Shown here in pieces: positions 22,154-34,510 of a stretch of 64,000 nucleotides of DNA. How positions within the stretch are numbered: position 1 is the first letter of the stretch; each line of letters starts with the position of its first letter. The translations under genes were made by a program, and so were the position numbers. The notes beneath the pieces were generated by a model that searched no databases, was not told the origin of the DNA, and saw only the letters and a program-made list of their open reading frames with translations. This DNA is from Desmodesmus armatus (Eukaryota; Chlorophyta; Chlorophyceae; Sphaeropleales; Scenedesmaceae): positions 1-64,000 of the forward strand of contig VIIQ02000163.1 of NCBI GenBank assembly GCA_007449985.2. The letters run 5' to 3'.

Positions 22154-23866
22154 TCAGAGCGGTAGGACCATCAGCCGCACAACGGCGGCCACGACCTATC
22201 ACCGCAATCTGCACATGTGTTTGAAGCATAAGGGTGGTGTGATACTCAATGGCGTAGAGCCATTCAGCCCCCTCATGTTGACGCCTTGACCCGGGGCACT
22301 GTTTCTCCATACACTTGAGCCCTATGGGTGTGCCAAACATGGTTATCGCAGGCCAGTTTGTTGTTGCCGAAGCGCTGCGCTCCCTACTCTCGCACCTGGC
22401 TGGTGGCAGCACAGCCAACCTTGAATCCCCCCCCCAACGCACACACCCCTCACAAAACCCTGTTGATGCGCATTCCTCAGGCCAGTTTGTAGTTGCCGAA
22501 GCGCTGCGCTCCCTACCCCCGCAGCTGTCCATCGCCATAGCGGGCCGCAGCACAGCCAAGCTGACGGCACTGGCACAGCAGCTGAACGCTGCCGACAGGC
22601 TCAAGGTAAGTAGACACAGGCAGCGCTTCCAGCCATTGTGTGTGTTAGCACAGGGATTACTTGTGTAGCTAGCACAACATGAACATTGTGTGTGTGTGTG
22701 TGGGGGGGGGGGGCAAGCTGACGGCACTTGCACAGCAGCTGAACGCTAGTGACAGGCTCAAGGTGGGTGGTTGGATGTCAATGCATTTCTTGTTTGTGTG
22801 TGTGTTTGGGGGGGGGGGGTGATGAGACCCTACACAATGGGTGTACTGGGGTGGTGTGTGTGTGTGTGGGGTGTGTGTGTGGGGGGGGGGGGGGCAGCAC
22901 AGCCAAGCTGGGGGGGGGGGGGGGCAGCACAGCCAAGCTGACGGCACCGGCACAGCAGCTGAACGCTGGTGACAGGCTCAATGGGGGCGGGTGGGCGGGT
23001 GCATGTGGGGTTGGAAAGTGTTTGGGGGAAAGGGGGGGAGGGGCAGCCGGGGAGCTACAAGGGGTTAGGGCGGGGGGGGGGGGGGGATGTTGAGTCCCTC
23101 CATATCATGCCTGCTGCCGCGGCTGCTTTATGACTTCTGCTGCTGCCTCTTGTGCTGGCTGCTGCCGCCGCCATTTTTGCTGCTGCTGCTGCTGTTCAGG
23201 TGCTGGGTGACATCAACGTGTCTGATGCGCTGTCTGTGAAGCGTATGGCTGAGGGCACAAGGTGAGGGCAGCAGGCTAGCAAGGGGTGGGTTTTGCTTTC
23301 CTGAGGTGTCTTCTGTTGTGGTGTTACAGCCGAACGCTACTGCCACTGGTCGCATGGCCACTATGTTTTACTTTGAGTGTGTGTATGTGTGTATGTGTAA
23401 GACACTTGAACTGATAAGGGGTTATATGCTGGAGAGCGTCATGCATCTGATGCAATCACAGCATGCGTGTATGTGTGCCCGGGTGCAGGCTGCTGCCCAA
23501 CTGTGTGGGTCCCTTCAGGCACTTGTATGTGTATGTGTGACTGTGTCACTGTTGAAATGTGTGCAGGTTGCTGCTCAACTGTGTGGGTCCCTTCAGGCAT
23601 TGCCAATGCTGAGTCAGGCTGAGTCAGCCAGCATGCAGTTTTATGTGCAAGTGTAGACACAGGAAGTGAATCCAGCCAACTAGACAAGCATCCAAAGTTG
23701 TGACATTCCAAAGTTGAGTGTATGTCAATATGTGTGTATGTGCACAGGCTGCTGCTCAACTGTGTTGGTCCCTTCAGGCACTGGGGTGAGCCAGTGTTTG
23801 CTGCCTGTGCTGCTGCTGGGACAGACTACCTGGACATTGCAGGGGAGCCAGGTGAGCACAAGCACC

Positions 23867-23929
<63 letters not shown>

Positions 23930-26900
23930 GACAGACTCACGTGATGCAGTCAATGCAGCAGTAGTACAAATACAAGGGGAAGGGGGTGGGTCCAGGCAAC
24001 CCACAGATACTTACAGAAAGGGCCTGGGAGTAGGCTATATGAACCCTCAGGGAACCCTCACACACAGTGTGTGTGCTTGCGTGCAATGCAGAGTTCATAG
24101 AGGGGATGCAGCTGCGTCACCACAGCACAGCAGCACAGACAGGGGCCCTCATGGCTTGTGCAGCAGGCTTTGATTCAGTGCCAGCAGACATGGGGGCGCT
24201 GTTTGCCGCCCGGGCATTCACACCCCCCGCTGTGCCGTCTGCGGTGGAAGCAGTGATACAGTTCAACGCCCCATTGGGAACAAAGGTGCACTATGCTACA
24301 TGGTAGGTTAGGCGTGTTTCTAGGTTGTTTCCGGTGGTAGTGGGTGGCTGGGTGGGGTGGGGTGGGGGGGGGGGCGTGTGTGTGTGTCCCCCAACGGGGG
24401 GGGGGGGGGGGGAGGGGGGTCAGGGGCCCTCATGGCCTGTGCGGCAGGCTTTGACTCAGTGCCAGCAGACATGGGGGCACTGTTTGCTGCTGCTATTTGC
24501 ACACCCCGCTGTGCCATCTGCGGTGGAAGCAGTGATTCAGTTCAGGGCGCCACTGGGGACCAAAGTGCACTATGCAACATGGTAGGTTGGGGGGGGGGGA
24601 GTGGGGGTGCGTGCAAGGTTGCACACACCAGGCCAACACATGTCTTCACAGAAATAACTTGCCTGTGTTCAAGTCTTCTTTCTTTTGGGGAGGGGGAAGG
24701 GGGGTTATGGTGCTGTTGACTGTGGAGACTGGGTTTGGTTTAGCGCCACTGGGGACAAAGGTGCACCATGCAATATGGTGGGTTGGGGGTGTTTCTAGGT
24801 TGTTTCTGGTGGTAGTGGGCAGGTGGGTGGGTGGGTTAGGGGGCCTGGCAGCATCATGAGAGGGGCTGGGGCAGGGGTATGGGTCAAGCATCAACACACA
24901 GACACCTGCACAACAGAAACTGCACAGGCACGTGTGTAATATGTCAGGCTGCTGCAATACGGTCGTCGTGTATGATGGCCATTCTGCTGCACGCCCCCTC
25001 CCCCAGCTTCCCCCCTCCCGCACCCGCACCCTCAACCCCACCCTCACCCCCACCCCCACCCCTTGCCCGCACCCCCTGCAGGGAGGCAGCCGTGCACGGC
25101 ATGGGCAGTGTCGCGGCACTGCGTGCGCTGAGACGACAAGCAGCAGCAGCAGGTGCGCACAAAGCAAACAGCCGAAGGACCTGCAAGGCATAAAGACCTT
25201 CCCCCCCTGACTTTATAAACCCTATCAAATGTACCCAACTTGACACCAACGTGCAACACTGTCGAAAATGCTGAATGCCGCTCCTGAGAGTTGGGACGTG
25301 TGTACGTCTTCTGCTACAAAGTCTCCAGACATGTTACAAAAGTATTTAAAAACCCTCACATGATCACTCGTGACTTCTAGACGTGTTGCAGCATGTTCCT
25401 GCATGTCGCAAAAGTTTTCCTTGCATGATGACACTTATGACAGCAAGCATCAGGGTTTCACACATTCAGTAGGTGTTTGGGGTTAGGCTTTTGGGTTTGT
25501 GATTGTCATGTATCCTGTGTGCAGGGCTGAACCCCAAACCCAAGCTTGTGGGTCCCAGGCCTCAAGTGGCGGAAGGTCCCAGCTGGGATAAGCGGGTGGG
25601 TGTCTGGACACTGCCCTTCCCTGGTGAGTCTTTTTGCGTCCACTTGTTATGAATTGCTGGCAAGTTGCCTCTCACAAGCAGACACACCTCTGCCAACACA
25701 ACAAATTTGTCGTGAATTGCTTCTGCACTTCAGCTAGCATAGGGCGGGTTATGTACCCAACACTGGAGGTTTGTCCACCTTGGGGCCCTTCATCCTGTCA
25801 CCTTTAGGGCCCCTTTCCCACGGTCTGCCCTGTTCACTCCTGTTGTGTTGTGTATGTGCTTGGCAGTGAAACTACTAGTTCCGGGAAGGCTTGCACAACA
25901 GCCCGGTGACACAAACATACACCCTTCCTGCCTCCCTCCCTCCCTCCCCCCCCCCCCCCCCCTCACCCCACCCCCCTGCAGGCGCTGAAGTTTCTATCGC
26001 CCACCGCACACAGTCCGCCTCAACGTTGTCAGCAGCGGCGGCAAGCCGGCCGTGCTCCCCCCCCCCTCCCACGCGTGCCGCCTCTTGCCTCCCCCTCATC
26101 CCCCCCCCCCCCCCCCCCCGGGCAGGTGCTGATGTGTCTATCGTCCGCCGCACGCAGTCCGCCCTGTCAGCAGCAGTCGAGCCGGCCGTGCACTCCCCGC
26201 CCCCTGCCTCACCTCGCCCCACCCACCACCCCATTCCCCCCCCCCTCCAACATGCAGGTGCTGATGTGTCCATTGTCCGCCGCACACAGTCCGCGGTGTC
26301 AGCAGCAAACGAGCCGGCCGTTCACTTCAGCGCCCGCTTTGCTGCGCCCAGCACTCCAGTGATGCTGCGCTTTGTGCTGTATGGTGCCATCATCATGACA
26401 CTGGCCAAGTGGGGCTGGGGCAGGGCACTGCTGCTCAAGTAAGTACACCTGCTGCTGCTTATTCATAGCGTGTAACACTTGTAAATGAAAGTAGCCCACT
26501 TGTTTTGGCTGGGGCTGGGCAGTGCTGCTCAAGCAAGGCAGCTCACCTTGATTGCTGTTGAGTAAACACCATCAAGTAGTAGGGCTTAGGGCTTGAGGCC
26601 TAGTGTCCTGAGTACATCTCAGCCGACAGATGGGATGCCATCATGGCATGGGGACTGCTCAGTGAAGTTCCTGACAACGGCGATGCAGTGTGCCTGCATG
26701 CATGTGTGGTTGTGCTGTATGGCGCCCTCATCATGACACTAGCCAAGTGGAGCTCGCACTGCTGCTCAAGTAAGTAGTACGGTACAAGTGGTAGAGCGGC
26801 TCACCTGATAGCTGATGCGCTGATGAGCAAGCGACCTCAAGTGCAGGGCCCTTGTGTCCCCCTGAGTACTAGTACCAGTAGTCCCTCTGTAGACAGATGG

Positions 26901-28675
26901 GATGCCATGGGGACTGATTGATACGGTTGGTGACAGATGGTGTAGAGTGTGCGTGAATGAATGCATGTGTGGTTGTATTGTACGGTGTTCGTTGGCCAAG
27001 TGGAGCTGGGGAAGGGTGCTGCTGCTCAAGTGAGTAAGCTCGCTTGGTTGGTTGATGACTTGTAGAGCAAGCGGCCTCAAGTGTAGGGGTTCAGGGTCCT
27101 CGTGTCCCCCTGAGTGCCTCTCTGCGGACGGATGGGATGCCATGGGACTGATTGGTACGGTCGGGGAAAAATGGGTGCATGTTTATTGGTGTGTTGGTTG
27201 CACACAGGTTACCCGGACTGTTCAGTGCCGGGCTGTTGAGCCACGAGGGGCCCAGCCGACAGGAGATGGATGCAGCCACAACTCGCTTCGCCTCAGCCCC
27301 CTCCCCCCTATCAGACACATGCACTGCGCCAGTTGAAAACAGAATCACTCGAATTGGCGAATTGGATGGCCACTGTGTGTTGATTGCACACAGGTACCCC
27401 GGCTTGCTCAGTGCCGGGTTGGTCAGCCACAACCCCCCCCCCCTTTCCTTACACACACACAGAGACCTCTGCCTGGGCCACTCACATGCTCAAACGTTTT
27501 GTCACGTGTGCAGGTACCCGGGTTTGTTTAGTGCCGGGCTTGTGAGCCATGAGGGGCCAAGCCAGCAGCAGATGGATGCAGCAACCACTCGCTTCACCTT
27601 CTTTGCAAGCGGCTACAGCAGCACACCGGCAGCTGGGGCGGCAGCTGGAAAGCCAGACAAGCAGGTCAGTCAAGGAACCAGTTTGCATGCCCGTCTTCCC
27701 TCCCCTTCCACCCCTGTCTTTTTGCTGTAATGTGCTGGAACAATAGTGTATGCCAATGTATCTGGCCCTTTGTAGACGAAGTCCAATAAGATCTGCCTGG
27801 ATGTGTGATGTGTGTGCAGGTTGTGGCTGAGGTGGTTTTTTTGTGTGACCCTGGGTACCTGTAGAACAGGAAGATGCTGGTACAGACAGCCCCCCCCCCC
27901 CCAAACCCCCTCACCTGTGCTGCAGAGGCTGGATTTGGTAGTATCTGGCTTTTGAAGTTATCCAGATGTGTGTCTGGCATAGAGGGTACATGTGTAGCCG
28001 GCATTGCAATTCACATGCAAGCACGTGTGTCTGCACGCAGGGTGTGGCGAAGGTAACCTTTGGTGACCCTGGCTACCTCTACACCAACAAGATGCTGGTA
28101 CAGACAGCCCCCCCCCCCCCCCCGGCCTCCCTCACCTGTGCTGCAGAGGCGGGTTTTGGTAGTATCTGGCTGTCACAGTGTGTGTCTGGCATAGAGGGTA
28201 CATGTGTAGCTGACATGGCAACTCACATGCAAGCAATTCTGTCTTACTGCCCGCAGGTTGTGGCTGAGGTAACCTTTGGAGACCCTGGGCACCTCTACAC
28301 CAGCAAGATGCGGATACAGACACCCCCCCCCCCCCTCACCGGGCGGTACCTCCACCCCCACGTCCACCCCCCTCTCATGCCACAGTGTGCTGCAGAGACA
28401 GGAATCGCTGGTATCTGGCTGTCAAATCATTGAAGATATGTGTTTACTGCACGCAGGTTGTGGCTGAGGTAACCTTTGGTGACCCTGGCTACCTCTACAC
28501 CAGCAAGATGTTCATACAGACAGCCCTCACGCTGCTGCAGGAGCGGCAGCAGCTCGTTGCTGCTGTGGGGGCAGCAGGGGGGGTGTTCACTGTGGGGGCA
28601 CTGTTCAGGCACAGCAGCCTGATAGACAGGCTGCAGCAGGCTGGAGTGAAGTTCACAGTGAAGCAGCAGTCATAA
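22057..28675 (+). CDS. SCCPDH: Saccharopine dehydrogenase-like oxidoreductase
   Basis: Ten exons: 22057-22117, 22481-22605, 23200-23261, 23748-23851, 24092-24302, 25082-25152, 25525-25623, 26258-26438, 27514-27664 and 28457-28675. All join in phase with GT-AG borders, giving 427 aa, the normal length of this family (human SCCPDH is 429). Residues 11-21 form the dinucleotide-binding loop (VTIFGATGFTG). Further family motifs are IAIAGRSTAKLTAL, LLNCVGPFRHWGEPV, GTDYLDIAGEP, ACAAGFDSVPADMG and, near the end, EVTFGDPGYLYTSKM. A hydrophobic segment (FVLYGAIIMTLAKWG) may touch membrane. The family has a Rossmann fold resembling saccharopine reductase, but its substrate is not established; it should not be read as a lysine-pathway enzyme. 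The ATG at 22057 was chosen because upstream codons in this frame lack an ATG. TGTAA follows 20 bases after the stop. Introns are filled with copies of exon edges, listed separately. Confidence 0.93.
22349..22985 (+). repeat. Head and tail copies of SCCPDH exon 2
   Basis: A head copy (22352-22420, GCCAGTTTGTTGTTGCCGAA...) precedes the intact exon 22481-22605. Tail copies follow at about 22716-22763, 22893-22912 and 22924-22981, each preceded by a long G run. The last lacks a usable donor. Confidence 0.9.
23486..23610 (+). repeat. Two head copies of SCCPDH exon 4
   Basis: Acceptor plus 'gctgctgcccaactgtgtgg...' recurs at about 23489 and 23569 before the intact exon at 23748. Period is about 80 then 180 bases. 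The copies end after about 35 exon bases. Confidence 0.9.
23869..23928 (+). repeat. CTG tract, 20 units, SCCPDH intron 4
   Basis: This is an uninterrupted CTG run right after the exon 4 donor. It is one of the longest in the window and lies outside coding sequence. Confidence 0.95.
24420..24780 (+). repeat. Two tail copies of SCCPDH exon 5
   Basis: About 165 bases of the exon end plus donor are repeated at 24421-24584 (with indels), and a shorter piece at about 24742-24778. The intron sequence after the donor (gtttctaggttgttt...) is also repeated (24313 and 24791), proving tandem duplication across the exon-intron border. Confidence 0.92.
25979..26180 (+). repeat. Two head copies of SCCPDH exon 8
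   Basis: Acceptor plus the exon start (GCTGATGTGTCTATCGTCCG type) occurs at 25981 and 26127 before the intact copy at 26258. Each copy keeps about 75 bases, then runs into C-rich sequence. Confidence 0.93.
26500..27035 (+). repeat. Tail copies of SCCPDH exon 8
   Basis: Exon-end copies (GCCAAGTGGAGCTGG...CTGCTCAAG then GTAAGT/GTGAGT) lie at about 26505-26540, 26709-26771 and 26969-27031. Following intron blocks (agatgggatgccat; cctcaagtg) are repeated with them at a period of about 260-330 bases. Confidence 0.88.
27209..27430 (+). repeat. Two head copies of SCCPDH exon 9
   Basis: Acceptor plus 'acccgg...agtgccggg' occurs at 27209 (about 90 exon bases) and 27392 (about 40 exon bases) before the intact exon at 27514. 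The first copy carries an extra T (GTTACCC), which would break the frame. Confidence 0.92.
27821..28335 (+). repeat. Three head copies of SCCPDH exon 10
   Basis: Copies start at 27821, 28042 and 28257, before the intact exon at 28457 (period 200-221). Each ends after ATACAGACA/GTACAGACA in a C run, then repeats a block with 'ctgcagaggctgg'. The first has an in-frame TAG, so its use would truncate the protein. Confidence 0.94.
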
Positions 28676-28694
28676 GTTGAATTTCCTACTGAAG

Positions 28695-28699
28695 TGTAA
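28695..28699 (+). terminator. TGTAA poly(A) signal of SCCPDH-like gene
   Basis: TGTAA lies 20 bases after the TAA stop, a very short 3' UTR. Confidence 0.7.
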
Positions 28700-30054
28700 T
28701 ATCATATTACTGATATGCGCTGGGGGTGACGTGTGCAAGCACTGGGACTCCCAAACGGTAGTGCTGGCACACGTATGCATTGGCTTAATTGTTTCTTCTA
28801 CTGCACGTGCACTTTACTGGCAAGCCCGGCCTTGCAGCAGTAGGAGCGGACGGGATCGTACACGATTCTTCTATTCCAATCTACTGCTTCAAGGAATGAA
28901 GGATTTTTGGCACCTGATGTGCCGGTCTCATGCACACGATTGGAGGCAGCATGGATTGTGACTCCTCCAGCATGCGTCACAGCATCGGCAGTTATGCGGA
29001 TGCCATCTTGGCAAGCTGATCACACATTATTTCAACACACCAGACTCCCAGTATGAGATGGAAGGACTGTGACCGAGTGTTGCTGTGGACAGGATATCGT
29101 GACATGCTGCACGTGCTTGTTGCCTCCAAGCAGGGGTTCGCTGGGCCCCTTGCCACACAATGCTGATATTGGGCAGACTGCACACACAAGCAATGTCCAC
29201 ATGTTACATCGGGGAAAAGTTTACTGCTCTGCACATGAGCAGCAGGTGTCCCGTATCTTGATCCACACAACCACAACCAGGCTCAAACAGATAGTGGGCA
29301 TGGCTGTTGATGCCAGCCATGCGGCATGGATGTAGCATCCAGACAGACACCACGCATCATTCAACACCAGCTGGTGTGTCGCTGCAGCGACTTCCAAGAC
29401 AGCATCTCAATTCAAACACGGTTTCCACTGAAGTCGATGTACCTCCCCCGTTGGTGCCACATGTGTTGACATCACAGATTGCTCAACATGTGCAGCTTAT
29501 CTCTAGATAGCTACACCTCAGCTGTAAGCTGGAGCTGCACGTCTTTGGTTCCTAATACATCAGGCTGGAACCCGAAGGCACATGCTGCAGGTGTCTCACA
29601 GTTATGTATGTATCAAAGTACTTCTGACGCGTCATGTATGTAATGATTGAGAGCCGATGTGTGCAGGTGCCGCTCCCAGACTGCTGGTGCTGCTGCTGCT
29701 GCTAAACCACTGAACAGGCAATCAAGCAGCCTCCTGAGGCTGCTGCGGTCTTACATGATCTTTTTCAAGCTCCTCCAACGCGATGGAAAAGCTGCAAACA
29801 CGCGCACATGCATGTGTTAGATACTGTGGTTTGTACAGTACATCAGTGATACAGTATTAACAGTACGCAGCGGGATAGGGAGACCCGACCACTCACCAGC
29901 GGCTGAAACTGATAGCCACATGTGCAAGTAGCAACACGCGCAGCTTTCCAAGCAGCATTATGCCTCCCACGTATCTTGCTGCTGTGCCGGAGTGCTTTCT
30001 GCCACGTCACATATCCGTGTGTACTCTGGCAAGCTGAATGTTGCGTGCATATTC
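28700..30054. other. Intergenic region between convergent genes
   Basis: I see no supported exon. A short CTG tract occurs at about 29688-29703. A possible minus-strand exon at 29722-29791 was considered and rejected. Confidence 0.4.
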
Positions 30055-30059
30055 TTACA
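30055..30059 (-). terminator. TGTAA poly(A) signal of kinesin-9 gene
   Basis: Minus-strand TGTAA, about 250 bases after the kinesin stop codon. Confidence 0.5.
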
Positions 30060-30311
30060 AATGAAAAGTTGTACGCTGCCGACAGGTCAGGTGTAGCGAG
30101 CGAGGAAGTATATGCCACCTGGCCCGCAATGTACATTCATGTGAATGCGCAAAACGAGCTCACACGCCAAGGAGACATTTGAAGCCTTCAAATCACGATT
30201 TCACTAATGATGTTGTGACATATCTGCATCCCATGGAATCTGGCAACTGTGCTGCTACCAGTGTCGATGTCAAAACCGCCCCCACAAGTGAACACATGCT
30301 CCCTGACATGC

Positions 30312-31123
30312 TCAATCATTGTCAACCCTCTGCCCACCAGATCCACCGCACAGAAAACTCACGCCATCACACACCTTGCAAAACACTTCGACCACCGCCA
30401 TCCAGCCAATGACTGGATACACTACACTACTGCATCGTATCTGCCACATTCGACCTACTCGCCAGCTGAATGTCCCCCGCTCCCCCCGGTGCTTCTTCAT
30501 GCTGCCGCTGCCCTTGGCCGCCCTGCTCATAAACACCGCCTGCTGAGCCTGGTAGTACGCTGCTGCCTCCCCCTCAGCAGGCTGCTCACCTCCCCCACCA
30601 CCACCCATTGACACACTTCCCCCCATCACACTCCCGCCACTACCATACAGCCCACTCCCGCCCTCACCACCACCACCACTGCCATTCATCAAGCTGCCAC
30701 CAGTACTAAACAGTCCACCACCAGCACTACTGTAGCGACCTGACCCACTCGGGCTGTACCCACCCAGGCTGTAGCCCCCTACCCCAATGAAGGAACCACC
30801 AGGCGGGGTGGGAGACCCACTGCCACCCATACTGCCGCCACCACTGCCCAACACCCCCACTAAACTAGACAGCGGCAGCGTACCACTGTGTCGCCTACGC
30901 TGCTGCTGCTGCTGCTGCATGCCCCTCTCTGGACTGCCGCCAGGGGTGCTGCCTACCCTCAACCGCCCCGGCGACCCAGCTGCTGCTGATGCTGCTGCTG
31001 CTGCTGCTGCTGATGCAATCGATTGTGCAGAGAATGGCGGCGACCACACCCCGGTGCCACTGCTGCTGACCGCCGTCGCTGCACTGTAGCTCGAGTCAGG
31101 TCTGCTAGCTGCTGTAGCATGGG

Positions 31124-31158
<35 letters not shown>

Positions 31159-32071
31159 GGGTGTGTGTGGGTGTACCACTCCTGGAAGCCTGCCGCCAGC
31201 TCAGCCTTGCATGTCTCCAGCAGGCCTGTGGTGTAACTGACCTCATCACGCACCAGCTGCAGCTCAGCATGAGCCTCCCTGACACAGCAGCAGCCACACA
31301 CAGCGGCCAGGCAAAAAAGCGTTGAGAACAGTGCAGCTGCAGCCGGTGGTTTTGTTGCTACACACAAGGAAAGGCTGAATCAAAACCTACAAGATTAGTG
31401 CGTGGGAGCCCCTCCTCTCCCACCCCGTCCCCATTCCCAGCTATGCACGCCCCCCCCCCCCCCTCCCTCAGTACTAGAGGTAGTGGTACATGTACTACGC
31501 CTTGACGTCCCGTATGGCCGTCACACACTCCCCCCCGGCCCCCCACCCACACACGACACCAACTCCAGCTCCGGACACCATCCCCTATGCTGTACTGTAC
31601 ACTGTCGTATAGCAAGGTACCTGTACTGCGCCTTGACGCCCCGTATGGCAGTCACCAGGCAGAGCTCCTCTGGGCTCAACACCTGCAGCACACAGCAACA
31701 CACAAACATTTTAGCTGGCAGTCAAATGCAACTGTGCCATATACACGGATGGTGTTGGCAATGGCCGTAACCCCCTACTTGCACTTGTACTATGTGAATG
31801 AGCTCACCACAGGGGTAACACACATCATCCGCGCAGAGCCGTACACAAGTCCTGTGAAGAGCGAGGCACCCCCCCCCCCTTTCCAACCCAAGGCCTGGAC
31901 GCACTGCTACTGCTGCTTTGTTACTTGCGCAGGTGAAGACCAAGCTCTCGTCCAATCACCGGTTGTACCTTCAGGGTTCAGGGTTGCACGATTACTTGTC
32001 AGCTGATCACTCATCCCATGCACGCACACACACTCCCCTGCTCACCTGCGCTGCTTCCACAGCTTGTGAGA

Positions 32072-32109
<38 letters not shown>

Positions 32110-34478
32110 TGCTGCTGTCGTGTGGCGGCTGCCAGTGCTGCTGCCCCCAGCTGCAGTCGCTGCTGCTTCAGCTCCCCCTGCTGCTGCACCAAGTCATCAA
32201 GCTGCAGCAGCAACAACACAGTGGCACACAACACCGTCAGCTCCCATGCTTTTTGGTCCGGGCGCTGGGCACCTCCTGGAACAAGGGCTGTTTAGGCGTC
32301 TCCCATCGGTGTGAGGCTTTGCCTCGGGCTCCCGGCAGTCGGGTTTACTCGGCTGCTGCGTGTGTGGCCAGCCGGTGGGGGTCCGCCCCCCTATACCTAA
32401 CAAAAAAATTACCAACAGATGATGCCCGGCCCAGGAGCATTGCCTTCAGCTAGAGCATGGCCCAAGCCTGTCCTACCCTTCAAATAGCGCTTTGCCTTTT
32501 ACAGTTACAGTTACAGTAATTGGCTCAGCAAAAGCTGAGCAACCCACAAGGGAGCCAGAGGCTCATGGGGACACCTTCGGCACGACAAGGCTCTGCTCCC
32601 TTCCCGTCAACAGGCAGCAGTCAATCAAACTCTGCCGTGGTGACGCGTGGCCTCCTTACTCAAGTACCCCCCCCCCCCACCTTGGGGGAGAAAGAAATGC
32701 TGAGCAGGCTTCAGTTCTGCCCTTAGTCACCATCAGCCTCTGTCGCTAGCCGCCACCTTACCTCCGCTTTGAGCATGTTGAGCTGATCCGCCAGCAGCGC
32801 CCGCCTCTTCTTGGCCTCAACACTAATGCACCCCCCCCCCCACACACACACACACAGACACACACAGCAAAAAGCTGCCTGACTTGCTTTGACTGAGACA
32901 GCCCTTACAGTCACTCCCAATCAGGGGTGAATCTCCAAACCAATTTAGAGCTCGCTAGATTCCCCTTCAATGACAAGCCCAGAAGGAGAAGAAGAGAAGT
33001 TGGGGCGCCTCACCTCAGCTTTGAGCTTGTTGAGCTGCTCCGCCAGTAGTGCCCGCCTCTTCTTGGCCGCCCGCAGCCTGTTGTGGTTGTCGTTCAGCAG
33101 CTGCGCACGACCCGCACCAGGGCCTGCCCTGTAGGCTGCCAACGCCGCCACCTCATCCCCACCCGGCAAACCTACAGCTGCTGCTGCTGCTGCCAGTGAG
33201 CTTGGTCCTGGACCTACAGCAGAGCCACAGGTGGCATTTATTGAATTGACGGCTGGCTTGGCGGGTGATCTCGATCGCCCTCACACCTGACCTGAGAACC
33301 TGGGGTACGACAGGCCCTTCGGGGCACCCTCATGAGCCTCTGGCTCGCTGGCTAGTGCCGAGGTTGGGACTCTGTCCCCAGTTATTGTACTGTAGTGTAC
33401 TGCAAGTTGTGGATTTCCCACTGCATCAATACTGATACCCTACTGACATTTTGGGGGTGCACCGGTCTCAGGTAGCACTAGCCAGCGAGCACAGTTTTGC
33501 TATTGGGGCAGCATTGATGTCAGCATTCTTGACACGTTGCTGCAGCCCGTAGAAGCATCCCTGCTCAAGTACCACACAGCACACAGCCTATGACGTTCCC
33601 ACCCAAAGGAATTGCGCACGCAGCTGGTGCGATCCTGTGAAGTGCGCACACCATGGAAAGGACCTGAAAGCAAGTTACCTAGCTAGTATGCCGCCACCGC
33701 TGCTGGTTTAATACGAAGCCGATGCCCACCCACCCTCAAGCAGCATCCTATGCAGCCACACCACTCGATGCTGCTGATGCAAGAAGAGAAACCAGCACAT
33801 CCTGGTTGTATTGCGAGCCTGCAGCTGACTGATGGAGTCACTCGATCGTATGGAGACTTTCTGCAAATTTCCTTTACCTGGTGGGTATGCCGCCATGCCA
33901 TCGTCATCCACAGCTGTGCTGCCACCCGTGCTGATGCCGCCATACGAAGCCGGCCGCGCGTCGTCCGGTGCAGCATGGGCGGCCTGGTTGACCGCATCCT
34001 CATAATCCTCCTCACCCCCCACCCCAACACCATCACTCTGCTGCTGCTGCTGCTGAAGCATGGATGGCACTTGTGGTGGCCATGGGTCCCCTGGGCCCAG
34101 GCCCCTGCTACCGCTGCCGCCATTGCTGCTGCTGCCATCAGCCCACCCTGCTGCTGCTGCTGCTGCTGTGCCTGATATGGATAGGCCTGGGGCCATGCTG
34201 TTAAAGCTGAGCCCCCGGCCCTTCACTACATCCAGCATGATGGCCTGCAGAAAGCATCGAACAGCAGACTTTACGAAGCACAGAACAACTTGCGGTTCAG
34301 CTGCTGAATGTTCTGGGGACGTTTTAGGACTAAGCATGGAGTGAACGACTCATTTCCCACTCCTCCATAACACCAGCTGGGAAGTTGACCCAGTCTCCTC
34401 TTACCTTGTATGCATAAAGCAGCTCTCGCAGCTGACGCACGTTATGCAGCGGCAGTGGCGCTAAGCTGCAGCACTCCA

Positions 34479-34510
<32 letters not shown>

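Noticed and set aside
22057..28675. Naming the oxidoreductase as true saccharopine dehydrogenase of lysine metabolism
   Set aside because: Length and motifs fit the SCCPDH-like group of uncertain substrate, not LYS1/LYS9 or the bifunctional LKR/SDH.
29722..29791. Possible last exon of the kinesin (minus strand, ALEELEKDH)
   Set aside because: No donor of matching phase in the preceding exon. That exon has its own stop at 30312 and a TGTAA at 30055-30059 before this point.
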